A stretch of DNA of 64,000 nt from Niallia circulans NBRC 13626 (GCF_001591585.1 NZ_BCVE01000001.1:124001-188000); one strand, 5' to 3'; positions 10,453-19,617 are shown, numbered from the stretch's first letter. The notes: generated from the letters alone by a model not told the origin. A program made the numbers and translations.

Positions 10453-12164
10453 TTGAAACTACTAAAAATCTAAATATTACCAAGAAACTTTTTATCATTA
10501 TTTTAGTAAGTGCCCTTTCTCTGGGAACTATTGGATACACGGGATTGCACTACATTAAAGATATGGCAAAAGATTCACAAGAAATGTATGAGAAAAGTTT
10601 AATACCGATATCCAATCTTATGCAGATGAGAATTAACACAAGAGCTAGTAATGGCTACACTTTAGAGCTCTTACTTACTACTGATTCAGCCAAAAACAAA
10701 CAATTAAATGATCAGTTAACAGCTACATCTCAAGAAACGGATCAGCTGTTGTCTGAATTTTTAAAAGAAAACTTAACAAGCGAGGAAAAAGAGCTTGTTA
10801 CCGTATATAACGAAGAAATGCAAAAGTTAAATGATGCAAGAAAAGATGTTATCTCACTTGCCTTACAAAATAAAAATGAAGAAGCCTACCGTATTTTTAC
10901 AACTGATGTTGAGGAATATAGAATCAAAGTAAATGACACTCTTACAGCGCTTCAAAACTTAAAAGCTTCTTCTGCAGAAGCTACTTATAAAGAAAACTTA
11001 GATAGTGTACAAAAAATTACTATTTTTGTCTTTATCATTAGTATTGTTGCTCTCATTCTCTTATTATTTATTAGTCTTATTATCAGTCGTATGATTGTAA
11101 GACCAGTAAAACAAATAAAAGATTTGTTATTTAAAGCAGAACAAGGAGACTTTACAGTAAAAGGAACCTATCAATCAAAAGATGAAATAGGTGAACTAAC
11201 TACCTCTTTCAACCGAATGACGGAGAAACTCCGAAATGTATTTAGCACTGTTCAGGAATCCTCACAGCATGTAGCGTCTGCATCGGAAGAACTTAGTGCA
11301 AGTGCAGAACAAAATAGCAGTGCAAGTGAGCATATAAGCCTGACTATTCAAGAATTAGCAACTGGCTCTGAAACACAAGTAATGAAGGTAAAAGAAAGCA
11401 ATCAAGTCATCACAACAATCTCGGAACATACAAATTCAATTGCTGCACATACGGAAAAAATGTCTGAAAACGTTAAGCATGCATCTGAAGTGTCGACAGA
11501 AGGCAACGAAGCTATTCAACAAGTAAATAAGCAAATGAATTCGATATACTTAAACGTTAATAGTCTTTCAGATGCAATAAGCATTTTAAATGAACGTTCA
11601 ACCGAAATTGGCCAAATCACGGATGTTATTACCGGAATCTCAGCCCAAACAAACCTGTTAGCTTTAAATGCAGCTATCGAAGCTGCTAGAGCTGGTGAGC
11701 ACGGAAAAGGATTTGCGGTTGTTGCCGACGAAGTAAGAAAACTTGCAGAAGAATCAACGGCCTCTACCGAAAATATTGCGAAGCTAATCCACATGATCCA
11801 AAAGGATACTGAGCAAACCATTGAAACAATGAAAAAAGCTTCCAACGAAGTTCAATCTGGATTAGATATTGTGCAGATTGCCGGAAACTCTTTTCAAAAA
11901 ATTGAAATAGCTGTAAAGAATGTAGTTGGTCAAATCGAAGAAATATCGAAAGCCTTAGTGAAATTTACAGAAGGTACAGACATTATTAACCATACAATTT
12001 ACGAAGTAAGTGATGTTGCGATTGAATCCGCAAATAGGACACAAAATATATCTGCAGCAACCCAACAACAGCTTGCTTCTATGGAGGAAATTTCCTCTTC
12101 TTCCTTATCTCTTGCAAAATTAGCTGAAGAGTTACAAACAATAGTTAATTTATTTAAGATATAA
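10453..12164 (+). CDS. Methyl-accepting chemotaxis protein (apparent one-base frameshift near start)
   Basis: A transmembrane chemoreceptor: TM1 ([18 protein letters not shown]), four-helix-bundle sensor domain, TM2 ([21 protein letters not shown]), HAMP (near [12 protein letters not shown]), and a long signalling coiled coil whose hairpin tip contains [29 protein letters not shown] in part. The Shine-Dalgarno AAAGGAG is 8 bases before TTG at 10453, but that frame stops after six codons. One more A in the A5 run (10463-10467) would give [14 protein letters not shown] joined to the main frame. As sequenced, the main frame has only CTG at 10449 or TTG at 10545 as starts; the latter would lose TM1. 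Confidence 0.85.
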
Positions 12165-12173
12165 AATGCTATC

Positions 12174-12209
12174 AAAAACCACTTTCCTTTGTATGGGAAA
12201 GTGGTTTTT
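12174..12209. terminator. Bidirectional terminator between chemoreceptor and GH18 genes
   Basis: AAAAACCACTTTCC, a 7-base loop, then GGAAAGTGGTTTTT. The stem is flanked by A- and T-runs on both sides, so it can serve the convergent genes on either strand. Confidence 0.85.
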
Positions 12210-12218
12210 AAGCATTAC

Positions 12219-13931
12219 TTATTGTTCTTTTTTCTCTAAAGATAAAGCAGACCATGCTGCTTCATTAGCAAAGGTACGCGACCAACTCGCAAGTCCAGCT
12301 AAGTTATACTTTTCGACTAATTCTGCTCTCTTCGTTAAAGATAATTCATCTTCCAGCCAAATTTTAAAGGTTGATTTCGTTTTTTTATCATAATATTCCC
12401 CATAATTTTGACCGCTCGCTTCATCATAGGTAGGAGTAACTTTATGTTCTTTTAACCACTCCTCCACACTTTCCATCGAAAGTGATTTAGAGGATAATTC
12501 TCCATTTTCTTTTTCTTCCCATAGTCGCGCATATAATGGTACTCCGAGGACAAGCTTATCATTTGGAACAATGTCAAGTAATGTTTCTAAATTTGCTTCA
12601 ACCCATGGAAAACTTGCCACACTTCCAGGATTCGGGCTTGTTGCCCAATGCTCATCATATGCCATTACAACAAGATAATCGACAATCTCAGCTAAATGGT
12701 CTCGCTGTAAGAATGCTGAATAATTTCCGCCAGCTATAAACGTTATATCCATTGACACAGTCAGACCCGCATCATGTAAATAAGGTGTAGCTTCTCTCAC
12801 AAATTGGGTGATATATTTGCCATCTTCTTCCCGAACATTTTCAATATCAATGTTAATTCCATCTAAATCGTACATTTCACTATAGACTAAGAGTTGTCTA
12901 ATCACCGTTTGCCTTTTCTGATAGTCTTTGAATACTTCGTGTGTTTTATCAGGATCAAAATCATTAGAAAACAATCCCCACACTTGATAGTCTTGTTTAT
13001 GCGCCCAATTAACATAAGCTTTTGAGCCTAAATTACTAACATTACCATCATTCCCCTTCAGTTTAAACCAAGTTGGGGATACAACATTTACACCGTGCAT
13101 TTTTGAAATCTTTGAAGTATCTGGATTTCTTGAATAAACAGCTTCCCATGTTAATTGGATTGGTCCATTGACCTTCTTCAATTTAGGTTCTTTCTGTTCT
13201 AATTCAACTTCAACAACCTCTGATTTCCCTTTATCTACATATTGCTTTTTTACAAACCCAGCAATTCCATTCGCTTTTCTTACAAAATAAAAATCATCTA
13301 CATCTTTTTCAATTGTTACATGCTCACCAGGTGCTAATTCCCCTGTGTAAGGAGATCGTAATGCAGCCTCTGAACGCAATCTGGTGAAATCCTTTCTAAC
13401 TTTTTTCGTAGTAAATATTCCACTTGCTCTTTCTTGTCCATTTTCCTCTAAAAGCACCACATGGTCATCCTCTACTAAAGTGTATTGGATTGGATAAAAG
13501 CTTGCTAATGGATCTAAGGCCAAGTAAACTGTTCCATTCTCATCTCTTAATGGATGAAAGGAAAGTTTAGTGTTTTTATTATTTACATAATAGGAAACAG
13601 AATCGGACGGAAATTGGATCACTTTATCTTTAGTCGTTACAATAACGGAATTACTATTCTCATCAAAAGTGATACTTTCATCTATTTTTTCCTGCCAAAT
13701 ATTTAGCGGCAAATAAACCGTCCCCTTGTCTATAATGGCATTGCCGACTTGTTCTCCATTTAATAATACAGGATTTTCCCCTTTGAAATAATCCACCTTA
13801 TCCTTATTGCCAAATGGGTAAAACATTAGCATAATGAAAGATATAGCGACTATTAATGCCGCTATGATAATACCGCCAATTAATTTTCTCTTTGTTGGCT
13901 TTTTTTGAAATGAATAATTTATTTCTGTCAT
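12219..13931 (-). CDS. Membrane-anchored glycoside hydrolase family 18 protein with stalk and SH3-like domains
   Basis: A 570-residue protein. The start at ATG 13931 (MTEINYSFQKK) follows GGAGGTAAAA; the longer frame to 13973 has no such site. A basic N-terminus precedes one TM segment (about 20-40). Then come a copper-amine-oxidase-N-like stalk (VLLNGEQVGNAIIDKGTVYLP), an SH3-like region (HVTIEKDVDDFYFVRKANG), and the GH18 barrel (about 265-565). The catalytic motif DLDGINIDIEN supplies the proton-donor Glu, with MAYDEHW and GVPLYARLW. Such proteins in Bacillus act on spore or cell-wall peptidoglycan or on chitin-like glycans; which applies here is inference. Confidence 0.88.
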   Translation of the reverse strand: MTEINYSFQKKPTKRKLIGGIIIAALIVAISFIMLMFYPFGNKDKVDYFKGENPVLLNGEQVGNAIIDKGTVYLPLNIWQEKIDESITFDENSNSVIVTTKDKVIQFPSDSVSYYVNNKNTKLSFHPLRDENGTVYLALDPLASFYPIQYTLVEDDHVVLLEENGQERASGIFTTKKVRKDFTRLRSEAALRSPYTGELAPGEHVTIEKDVDDFYFVRKANGIAGFVKKQYVDKGKSEVVEVELEQKEPKLKKVNGPIQLTWEAVYSRNPDTSKISKMHGVNVVSPTWFKLKGNDGNVSNLGSKAYVNWAHKQDYQVWGLFSNDFDPDKTHEVFKDYQKRQTVIRQLLVYSEMYDLDGINIDIENVREEDGKYITQFVREATPYLHDAGLTVSMDITFIAGGNYSAFLQRDHLAEIVDYLVVMAYDEHWATSPNPGSVASFPWVEANLETLLDIVPNDKLVLGVPLYARLWEEKENGELSSKSLSMESVEEWLKEHKVTPTYDEASGQNYGEYYDKKTKSTFKIWLEDELSLTKRAELVEKYNLAGLASWSRTFANEAAWSALSLEKKEQ

Positions 13932-14035
13932 TTTTACCTCCTTGAAGTAGTCCCTGCAAACGGATTCTATCAAAATCTAGACGATTTTCGAATGATAATA
14001 GTTTCATATTAACACAGAATTCGACAAAAAATAGA

Positions 14036-14058
14036 ACCATCCAAACGGAAGGATGGCT
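14036..14058 (-). terminator. Hairpin after the small membrane protein gene
   Basis: Read on the minus strand, AGCCATCC, a short loop, GGATGGTT, then CTATTTTTT. Position downstream of the small membrane protein gene and the T-run fit an intrinsic terminator. Confidence 0.55.
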
Positions 14059-14147
14059 CCCTTACTTAAGTTCTATAAAGTTATTACTAGTTCAGGAATA
14101 CGGTATACATCCATTCTTTTTTCGATTCTCTACTCCTATGTCTTTTT

Positions 14148-14369
14148 CTATTCTAAATCTTTTAAATTTATCTTTTTAACAGAAAAAGAAAAGAAAACAC
14201 TGATAATCACATAGTAAATACCTAAAATAGCAAAACAGTCTGTTGCAACTACGATTAGTTCTTTCTGCAGCATGATATATCTCCAACCGAAAGAACTAAG
14301 CAAAAATATTAATGGAAAAAATAAGAATAAAAGGATGAATATAAAATTTCTCTTATTATTCATTACCAA
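14148..14369 (-). CDS. Small two-TM membrane protein, unknown function
   Basis: 73 residues with two hydrophobic helices (about 11-28 and 38-60), a basic N-terminus (MVMNNKRN) and basic tail (KKINLKD). I recognise no family. It lies 47 bp downstream of the GNAT gene on the same strand. The upstream sequence has only a modest purine-rich site (AGTGAGGTGAGAATTGG), so the exact start is uncertain. Confidence 0.55.
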   Translation of the reverse strand: MVMNNKRNFIFILLFLFFPLIFLLSSFGWRYIMLQKELIVVATDCFAILGIYYVIISVFFSFSVKKINLKDLE

Positions 14370-14416
14370 TTCTCACCTCACTTCTGGAAGTACCTTCTAA
14401 TATGCTTATCAATACC

Positions 14417-14845
14417 TTATTTATTGTACTCAAGGAAGGTTTTCCTATATCCATAAAATGACCGGAAGCCTTTGCTTTCATAATAAGTATTAGAAGTACT
14501 GCTAGCAAGCATTTCCACTCTGGTTAAGGGGTATTTACTATGTACATAGTATAAGAGTGCTTTCCCAAGACCAATCCCTCTATAGTTCGGATCAACGAGT
14601 AATTCGCAAATAAACAAAGTAATCGAACGATCGGTAATACCTCTAATATAGCCTATTAATTGATCATTAAGAGTAGCGACATAGGCAGCATTCGAATGAT
14701 TCCAGGCAGACTTAGTATCTTCTTTATTCTCTACTAAGTTAGTCCAGTGTTCGAGTTTGTTTAATTCATGAATCGATTGGAAATCATCTTCTTTATATGG
14801 ACGAATTTGAATAGCTAACCCATTTTTTAAATTAATCACTTTCAC
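14417..14845 (-). CDS. GNAT-family N-acetyltransferase
   Basis: A 142-residue GNAT fold. The acetyl-CoA-binding motif A is ELLVDPNYRGIGLGKALLYYVHSK (quoted in part: YRGIGLGKALL, residues about 93-103), followed by a beta-bulge strand and the C-terminal YYESKGFRSFYGY. Substrate unknown. The start is GTG; two GTG codons lie within three codons after AGGTGTGTG, so the first two residues are uncertain. Confidence 0.85.
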   Translation of the reverse strand: MKVINLKNGLAIQIRPYKEDDFQSIHELNKLEHWTNLVENKEDTKSAWNHSNAAYVATLNDQLIGYIRGITDRSITLFICELLVDPNYRGIGLGKALLYYVHSKYPLTRVEMLASSTSNTYYESKGFRSFYGYRKTFLEYNK

Positions 14846-14956
14846 ACACCTACTTTTCTAATTTTTAAATATTATAGTGGTCATTGGCGTATTGCAATCT
14901 TTCATTATTAAAAATCTGATTTTCCCTTTTGGAATATTGTACCATATGATAAGAAA

Positions 14957-14978
14957 AGACGCTCCTAAAGGAACGTCT
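14957..14978 (-). terminator. Distal copy of the thiT terminator hairpin
   Basis: AGACG-TTCC, loop TTTA, GG-AGCGTCT read on the minus strand, followed by TTTTCTTATC. This copy has the T-tract expected of the original thiT terminator. An identical 22-base copy lies at 15230-15251, and the dispersed element sits between them. Confidence 0.7.
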
Positions 14979-15015
14979 CAGACCGTCGACAAACTCCTAA
15001 TTCAGTAATTAGGAG

Positions 15016-15233
15016 TTTGTCTTAGTTTATAAATATGCATCTTTTAAATAAGAGTTGATTTCCGCTGCAGGGGTTCGCTTTCCGCGGGGCTCGCGCTGAG
15101 CCGCTTCGGCCTAAGGCCTGCAGGGTCTCAGACTGTCTCGCAGATCCCACAGGAGTCTCACCCCTTCCACTCCAATCAATGCATAATAATTCCATTTGCA
15201 TTTCCTAAATTCCTTTTGTCAACAAGCTGAGAC
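15016..15233 (-). repeat. Dispersed intergenic repeat, copy 1
   Basis: A roughly 215-bp element with a GC-rich core (15055-15180, with CCGCGGGGCTCGCGCTGAGC) and AT-rich conserved flanks. The same sequence, flanks included, occurs in opposite orientation at 46425-46635, lacking only a short GC-rich stretch (GGCCTTAGGCCGAAG region). It contains no open frame. A hairpin (CAAACTCCTAATT / AATTAGGAGTTTG) adjoins one end. I know such core sequences as intergenic repeats of Bacillaceae genomes, but no function. Confidence 0.8.
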
Positions 15234-15251
15234 GCTCCTAAAGGAACGTCT
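15230..15251 (-). terminator. Proximal copy of the thiT terminator hairpin
   Basis: Identical in sequence to 14957-14978. It starts 14 bases after the thiT stop, but on the minus strand it runs directly into the dispersed element (CTCAGCTTG) and lacks a T-tract. Confidence 0.6.
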
Positions 15252-15264
15252 TCTTTTGTACTCT

Positions 15265-15846
15265 TTAATTTTTAGAAACACCATTTACAGGTCGATCAAG
15301 TACAATACGCGGAGCAGAAACTACTAAAAGAACAAGAATAATCGAACATAAAATAGTTGCTCCTAAGTAGGAACCACCGTTTACAATCAAGGAATTGATA
15401 AATGGTGACATACCTTCTGGTGCAAATTTTGCCCATACAGTTACACCTGCAATGAAATGCCAAATATAGCGAGTAAACCCACCAACAACCACTGCCAAAA
15501 TAATTAAGCCAGTCGCTAATCCTTTTTGTTCCGTTTTTAAAGCATTTTGAATTGAGGAAGCAAATAGTCCAGCAAAGCCAATACAAGCAAATGCAACTAA
15601 ATATTCTAAAATTACTTGCCAGAATGTTAAAGCTTGTAAATCAAAAACTATTTGCAGTAGTCCCCATAAAAATCCTGCACTTGCACTAGCTTTAAAGCCC
15701 CAGCGAAATGCGACGATAAAAATAGGTACCATGGCAAAAGAAATCGAAGTATTAAATATTGGGATAGATGGCAATAAATCAAGGATAAGTGCAATTGCCG
15801 CCATGATTGCCACTTCTATCATGACAACTAATTTCATATTTTTCAT
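15265..15846 (-). CDS. thiT: Energy-coupled thiamine transporter substrate-binding subunit
   Basis: A 193-residue ECF S-component with six TM helices. It begins MKNMKLVVMIEVAIMAAIA, containing the xxEAAIMAA-like helix 1 pattern of S-components, and has FRWGFKASASAGFLWGLLQ and RYIWHFIAGVTVW in the thiamine-binding loops. Length matches ThiT (YuaJ). It works with a shared EcfA/A'/T module encoded elsewhere. A TPP riboswitch directly upstream makes thiamine specificity almost certain. Its ribosome site (AAAGGAG) is embedded in the riboswitch expression-platform hairpin. Confidence 0.96.
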   Translation of the reverse strand: MKNMKLVVMIEVAIMAAIALILDLLPSIPIFNTSISFAMVPIFIVAFRWGFKASASAGFLWGLLQIVFDLQALTFWQVILEYLVAFACIGFAGLFASSIQNALKTEQKGLATGLIILAVVVGGFTRYIWHFIAGVTVWAKFAPEGMSPFINSLIVNGGSYLGATILCSIILVLLVVSAPRIVLDRPVNGVSKN

Positions 15847-15880
15847 AAAAAAATCTCCTTTTTCTGCAGACCAAAAGGAG
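15847..15880 (-). promoter_or_regulatory. Expression-platform hairpin of the TPP riboswitch sequestering the thiT ribosome site
   Basis: CTCCTTTT (15873-15880 complement), a 10-base loop, then AAAAGGAG (15855-15862 complement), immediately followed by A and seven T before the ATG. The pairing hides the AAAGGAG ribosome site, and the stem plus T-run also looks like an intrinsic terminator, so control could be translational, transcriptional or both. Confidence 0.65.
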
Positions 15881-15926
15881 AACTAACGCGCGAAATGAAT
15901 AATATAGCAATACTATATAAACTCTT

Positions 15927-16009
15927 CCCACATTCCTACGTTAGAATTAACTAACAGGTTCGAAGGGTCAGATCGATTGATCACTCTCAGCATTACGCTC
16001 CCCTTGTGG
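15927..16009 (-). ncRNA. TPP (thi-box) riboswitch
   Basis: On the minus strand: CAAGGGGAGCG, GCTGAGA (P2/J3-2 core), GACCCTTCGAACCTG and CTAACGTAGGAATGTGGG. These are the conserved thi-box elements in order, with the variable P3 region between. The aptamer would turn thiT off when thiamine pyrophosphate is abundant. Confidence 0.95.
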
Positions 16010-16119
16010 TTTGCTTTTTATCAAATTACATTTATTATAACATAGATTCTCCTTATAAATAGACGTTTTCCTTAAATAAAATTCAGACGTTAATATTTAT
16101 AGCATCAATAATGAGATTT

Positions 16120-17378
16120 TTAAACTGTTTGGGTTATGTTCATTTGTTTTTTAGAATTTGTTTCCTTTTTAACAACATAACCCATTAATAACAAGCCTAA
16201 TATCCCAAATGAGAATAATCCTAAAGACATCGTTAAGGCAGAAATTTGGGTGCTTATAGTAATTGCTAAGCCAGCTACTATCATCTGTCCTTGACCAATC
16301 AATCCATTCAGAGCTAAATAAGAGCTACGGTAATTTTCATTCACTAAATCTGCAAGGATGCTTTGATTAATCAGAACATACATCAATTCGCCTATTGAAA
16401 TAAACAGCATCATCATAATAAGCCATAATGGTGACGAGATATAGGTTAGGATACAATAACTAACCACAAATAAACACATTCCTATAAAATATTGCTTATT
16501 GTCCGATATTTTTTTCATCATCCATGTAACAATACCTACACAAAAAACTACCAGTATAGTATTTTCCGCATGAAGAATTCCCACCATATTGATACCATTT
16601 ACAGGAAGGATTCCAAAAAGGTTAGTATCTTGCATTGTATCTCTTAAATGAATGGCAATATAATTTGTTAAGTGGCTCTCAAGAGAGAAGATAAGGAAGC
16701 AGGAAAGTAAATAAATCATAAAAGTCCGGTCTTTCCAGACATGAAGATAATTAGACCAAATAGTAAATTTAGATTTATTGTCGCTCCTTAAAAATTTATT
16801 TTTCATAAGAGATTCTTTAATAAATACATAGGTAACTAAGCTTGATCCAAGTGACACAATACCAACTAATAGGAAGAAATAGAAATGATAGTCAATAAAG
16901 AAAAATGCTCCTGTGATAGTACCAAGTGCGGTTGCTAAATTTGCTAGCCAATACATCGCTGTAAAAACAAATTTCCGTTGCTCTGCCAATACTAAATCAT
17001 GAATCATTGCTGTAGATGCAGGGAAAAACATGCCATTAAAAAATAAATTAATCATAAATAAACCAGCGCTTATATATGGTAGATTAATCCATGGTGAATT
17101 AAAGACTGCAATAAAAAGATAGGTTATTCCTATGCCCGCTTCTGCTATTATCATCATTTTTCTTCTCCCGATTCTGTCTGCCAAGTAGCCGCCGATTAAT
17201 GCGCCAACTATACCAGAGAGAATGACTATGATGACAATTACTCCTGTTAGCGTTGATCCGATTAGTGAGCTAAAATAAACAGATATATAAGGGATGATTG
17301 CACTTGATGTTAAAGAAGTAACAAACTGTAAATACATGCGGATACGAAGGGAAATATGTAATTGCTAAATGTTTTCAT
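16120..17378 (-). CDS. MFS transporter (apparent one-base frameshift near the start)
   Basis: The main frame (from 17337, MYLQFVTSL) encodes a 12-TM major facilitator of about 405 residues with the loop 2-3 motif GGYLADRIGRRK. In-frame sequence upstream reads LHISLRIR before a stop, which matches the usual N-terminal extension. ATG at 17378 has a good site (GGAAGGGGAATAGCCG), lies 3 bases after the tetR stop and begins MKTFSN. One missing T after AGCAAT separates it from LHISLRIR. I therefore infer a one-base deletion near 17360; the intact gene would be translationally coupled to tetR. Substrate unknown; drug or metabolite export is likely. Confidence 0.8.
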
Positions 17379-17381
17379 CGG

Positions 17382-17969
17382 CTATTCCCCTTCCATACCA
17401 AATAAACGGTAAGCTTGATTTGTAAATGTGCTTGTAAACATAGCATGCGCATGATCTGAATAGGTTAACCGAGCTCCCATTAGGAAAGCCAGATATCCAT
17501 ACCCCACCTCTTTGGAGTTACTTTTTGGCAAGAAGCCTTTTTCCATTCCTATATGAACAATTTCTTGAATATAAACTAAAAATAGTTCAACAAATTCATC
17601 TAATGCATGAATTTCAGCGAATCTATCTGGCTGCCCAATCACATATTGCACAATACGAAGTTCTTTTTCGGACTCCATGAATAAATTCAGATGTTTTTGA
17701 ATGATATATTTAAGTTTTTCTTCAGTTAAATCAGTAAGTTCATTTTTGGTTTCATTTATTATCTCCTTAAATAATTGGAGAGGTCTATTTACACATTCTG
17801 TAAACAAAGTTTCTTTATTTTCATAATAAGTAAATACCGTTCCAAAACTAACACCTGCTTCTGCAGCAATATCCTTAATGGTTGTTTTACTAAAACCGTT
17901 ATGTGAAAACAACTTTAAAGCAGCTTGGTAAATATCTTCTTTTTTTTGTTCAGATCTTGGTTTAGCCAT
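17382..17969 (-). CDS. TetR-family transcriptional regulator
   Basis: With start ATG 17969 (MAKPRSEQKKEDIYQAA; upstream GTGGGGAATTCAA) the protein has 195 residues. The N-terminal TetR helix-turn-helix is TTIKDIAAEAGVSFGTVFTYYENKETLF; the remainder is the variable ligand-binding domain. The frame extends to 18005, but that start would lie inside an 18-bp palindrome that looks like the operator. The MFS gene follows directly, so it most likely represses its own operon until an effector binds. Confidence 0.88.
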   Translation of the reverse strand: MAKPRSEQKKEDIYQAALKLFSHNGFSKTTIKDIAAEAGVSFGTVFTYYENKETLFTECVNRPLQLFKEIINETKNELTDLTEEKLKYIIQKHLNLFMESEKELRIVQYVIGQPDRFAEIHALDEFVELFLVYIQEIVHIGMEKGFLPKSNSKEVGYGYLAFLMGARLTYSDHAHAMFTSTFTNQAYRLFGMEGE

Positions 17970-17990
17970 TTGAATTCCCCACTTCTTAAA

Positions 17991-18008
17991 TGATTGATTA
18001 ATCAATCA
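17991..18008. promoter_or_regulatory. Perfect 18-bp palindrome, probable TetR operator
   Basis: TGATTGATTAATCAATCA is its own reverse complement and lies 22 bases upstream of the chosen tetR start. TetR-family proteins commonly bind palindromes of this size in their own promoters. The assignment rests on position and symmetry. Confidence 0.65.
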
Positions 18009-18132
18009 TATTATATAAAAGAAAATATTGGTAGTCAAACTCTTTTTGTGAAATTTTCAAACTATTTATCCCCTTACTAAAAACTCCCTTATTAAGGGAG
18101 TGAAGTAAATGTATGCCGCTCGTTGCTGCCGC

Positions 18133-19617
18133 TTATATCGTAAACAAATCTTTCACCTGTAATTTATTTCTTCTTAATGATTGATATTCACAAGAGAAAG
18201 GCTTTGTTACATAGTCCCTTACCCATTCATCTTGGTATTTTAGAATCTTTTTAATAGCCTCCACTATATAGTATACTTCTGCGTTGCTCATTGTAGGATG
18301 TAAGGATATTCGCACCCACCCTGGTTTATGGGAAAAATCTCCTTCTTGTATTTCTTTGCTTATTGCTTTGGAATATTCCTTTGTAATTGGTAGTAAATAA
18401 TGTCCGTATGGACCAGCACACGAACAGCCGCCCCTTACTTGTATACCAAAGCGATCATTCAATAATTGTACGACTAAATCATAATGAATATCTTCACAAA
18501 TAAACGAGATAATGCCTAACCTATCTTCATTTTCTCCTTCTAGTATGCGAACTCTATTGATTTTCTTCAGTTCTGACATAGCTAATTGAATTAACTCCTT
18601 CTCTCTAGCCGCTATTCTTTCTATTCCCATTTCTTCTTTTAGTTGTATACATAACGCTATTTTAATCGCTTGTAAAAATCCTGGCGTTCCCCCATCTTCC
18701 CGTTCTTCATCCTCTTTTTTGTAGAGGATATCTCCCCACTCATTCGTAAAATCAACGGTTCCCCCTCCTGGCTGATCCGGTATACTGGAATAAATAAGCT
18801 TCTTTGACATCACTAGCACTCCGCTTGTTCCCGGTCCACCTAGAAATTTATGAGGTGAAAAATAAATAGCATCTAATCGTTCCTCTTTATTATCAGGATG
18901 CATATTCATTTCTACATAAGGAGCTGATGCCGCAAAGTCAACAAAGCAATAGCCTTTATACTTATGCATTATTTTTGCCAGCTCGTGGTAATTTGTTTTC
19001 CTTCCAGTAACATTAGAGCATGCTGTAAATGCCCCTATTTTTAATGGGATGTCCTTATATTGCTCTAGCAAAGATTCTAAATGTTCCTTGTTGACATCCC
19101 CATTGTCATTTGGCTTAATCATTATGACATCTGCATTTGTCTCCAGCCATGATAAATAATTAGAATGATGTTCCATATGAGTGACAAATACTACAGCAAT
19201 TTTCTCCTTTTTCGCACATGCACAGCTATTCTTTAAACCTATTATTCTTTGTAATTTATTAACAACCCCTGTCATACCAAATCCATCGAATAAAATAATG
19301 TCATTTTCGTCTGCATGAACATGCTTTTTGATAATTCGCTTTGCTTCCTTATATGCCTTAGTCATATAAGTACCTGTAATATTTGATTCCGTATGTGTAT
19401 TAGCAACATAAGGACCTAATTTATTGATAATCTTCTCTTCAATAGTCTTATATAATCTGCCGCTTGCCGTCCAATCCGCATATAGCAGCTGCTGCGTTCC
19501 ATAAGGTGTAGAAAAGGTTACATTATTGCCAATGATATTATGCTTAATTTTTGAAAAATAATGTTCTAATTTAGTATGATATTGGTAGACAGACTCACCA
19601 ACTTTAATTCTAATCAA
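18133..19617 (-). CDS. Aminotransferase class V-fold PLP-dependent enzyme (cysteine desulfurase-like)
   Basis: A 494-residue fold type I enzyme. The PLP Lys is K257 in FSPHKFLGGPGTSG; VTHMEHHSNYLSW and VDFAASAPYVEM are the cofactor-contacting segments. A Cys-rich loop GGCSCAGPYG stands where SufS/NifS-type desulfurases carry the catalytic Cys. It is about 90 residues longer than SufS, resembling Mo-cofactor-sulfurase-like or uncharacterised class V proteins. The start is TTG after AAAGGGGATATTTAAA. No Fe-S scaffold gene is nearby, so desulfurase activity is inference. Confidence 0.82.
   Translation of the reverse strand: MIRIKVGESVYQYHTKLEHYFSKIKHNIIGNNVTFSTPYGTQQLLYADWTASGRLYKTIEEKIINKLGPYVANTHTESNITGTYMTKAYKEAKRIIKKHVHADENDIILFDGFGMTGVVNKLQRIIGLKNSCACAKKEKIAVVFVTHMEHHSNYLSWLETNADVIMIKPNDNGDVNKEHLESLLEQYKDIPLKIGAFTACSNVTGRKTNYHELAKIMHKYKGYCFVDFAASAPYVEMNMHPDNKEERLDAIYFSPHKFLGGPGTSGVLVMSKKLIYSSIPDQPGGGTVDFTNEWGDILYKKEDEEREDGGTPGFLQAIKIALCIQLKEEMGIERIAAREKELIQLAMSELKKINRVRILEGENEDRLGIISFICEDIHYDLVVQLLNDRFGIQVRGGCSCAGPYGHYLLPITKEYSKAISKEIQEGDFSHKPGWVRISLHPTMSNAEVYYIVEAIKKILKYQDEWVRDYVTKPFSCEYQSLRRNKLQVKDLFTI

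Noticed and set aside
12166-12393. 75-codon plus-strand frame after the chemoreceptor gene
   Set aside because: Runs through the terminator hairpin and antisense to the GH18 gene.
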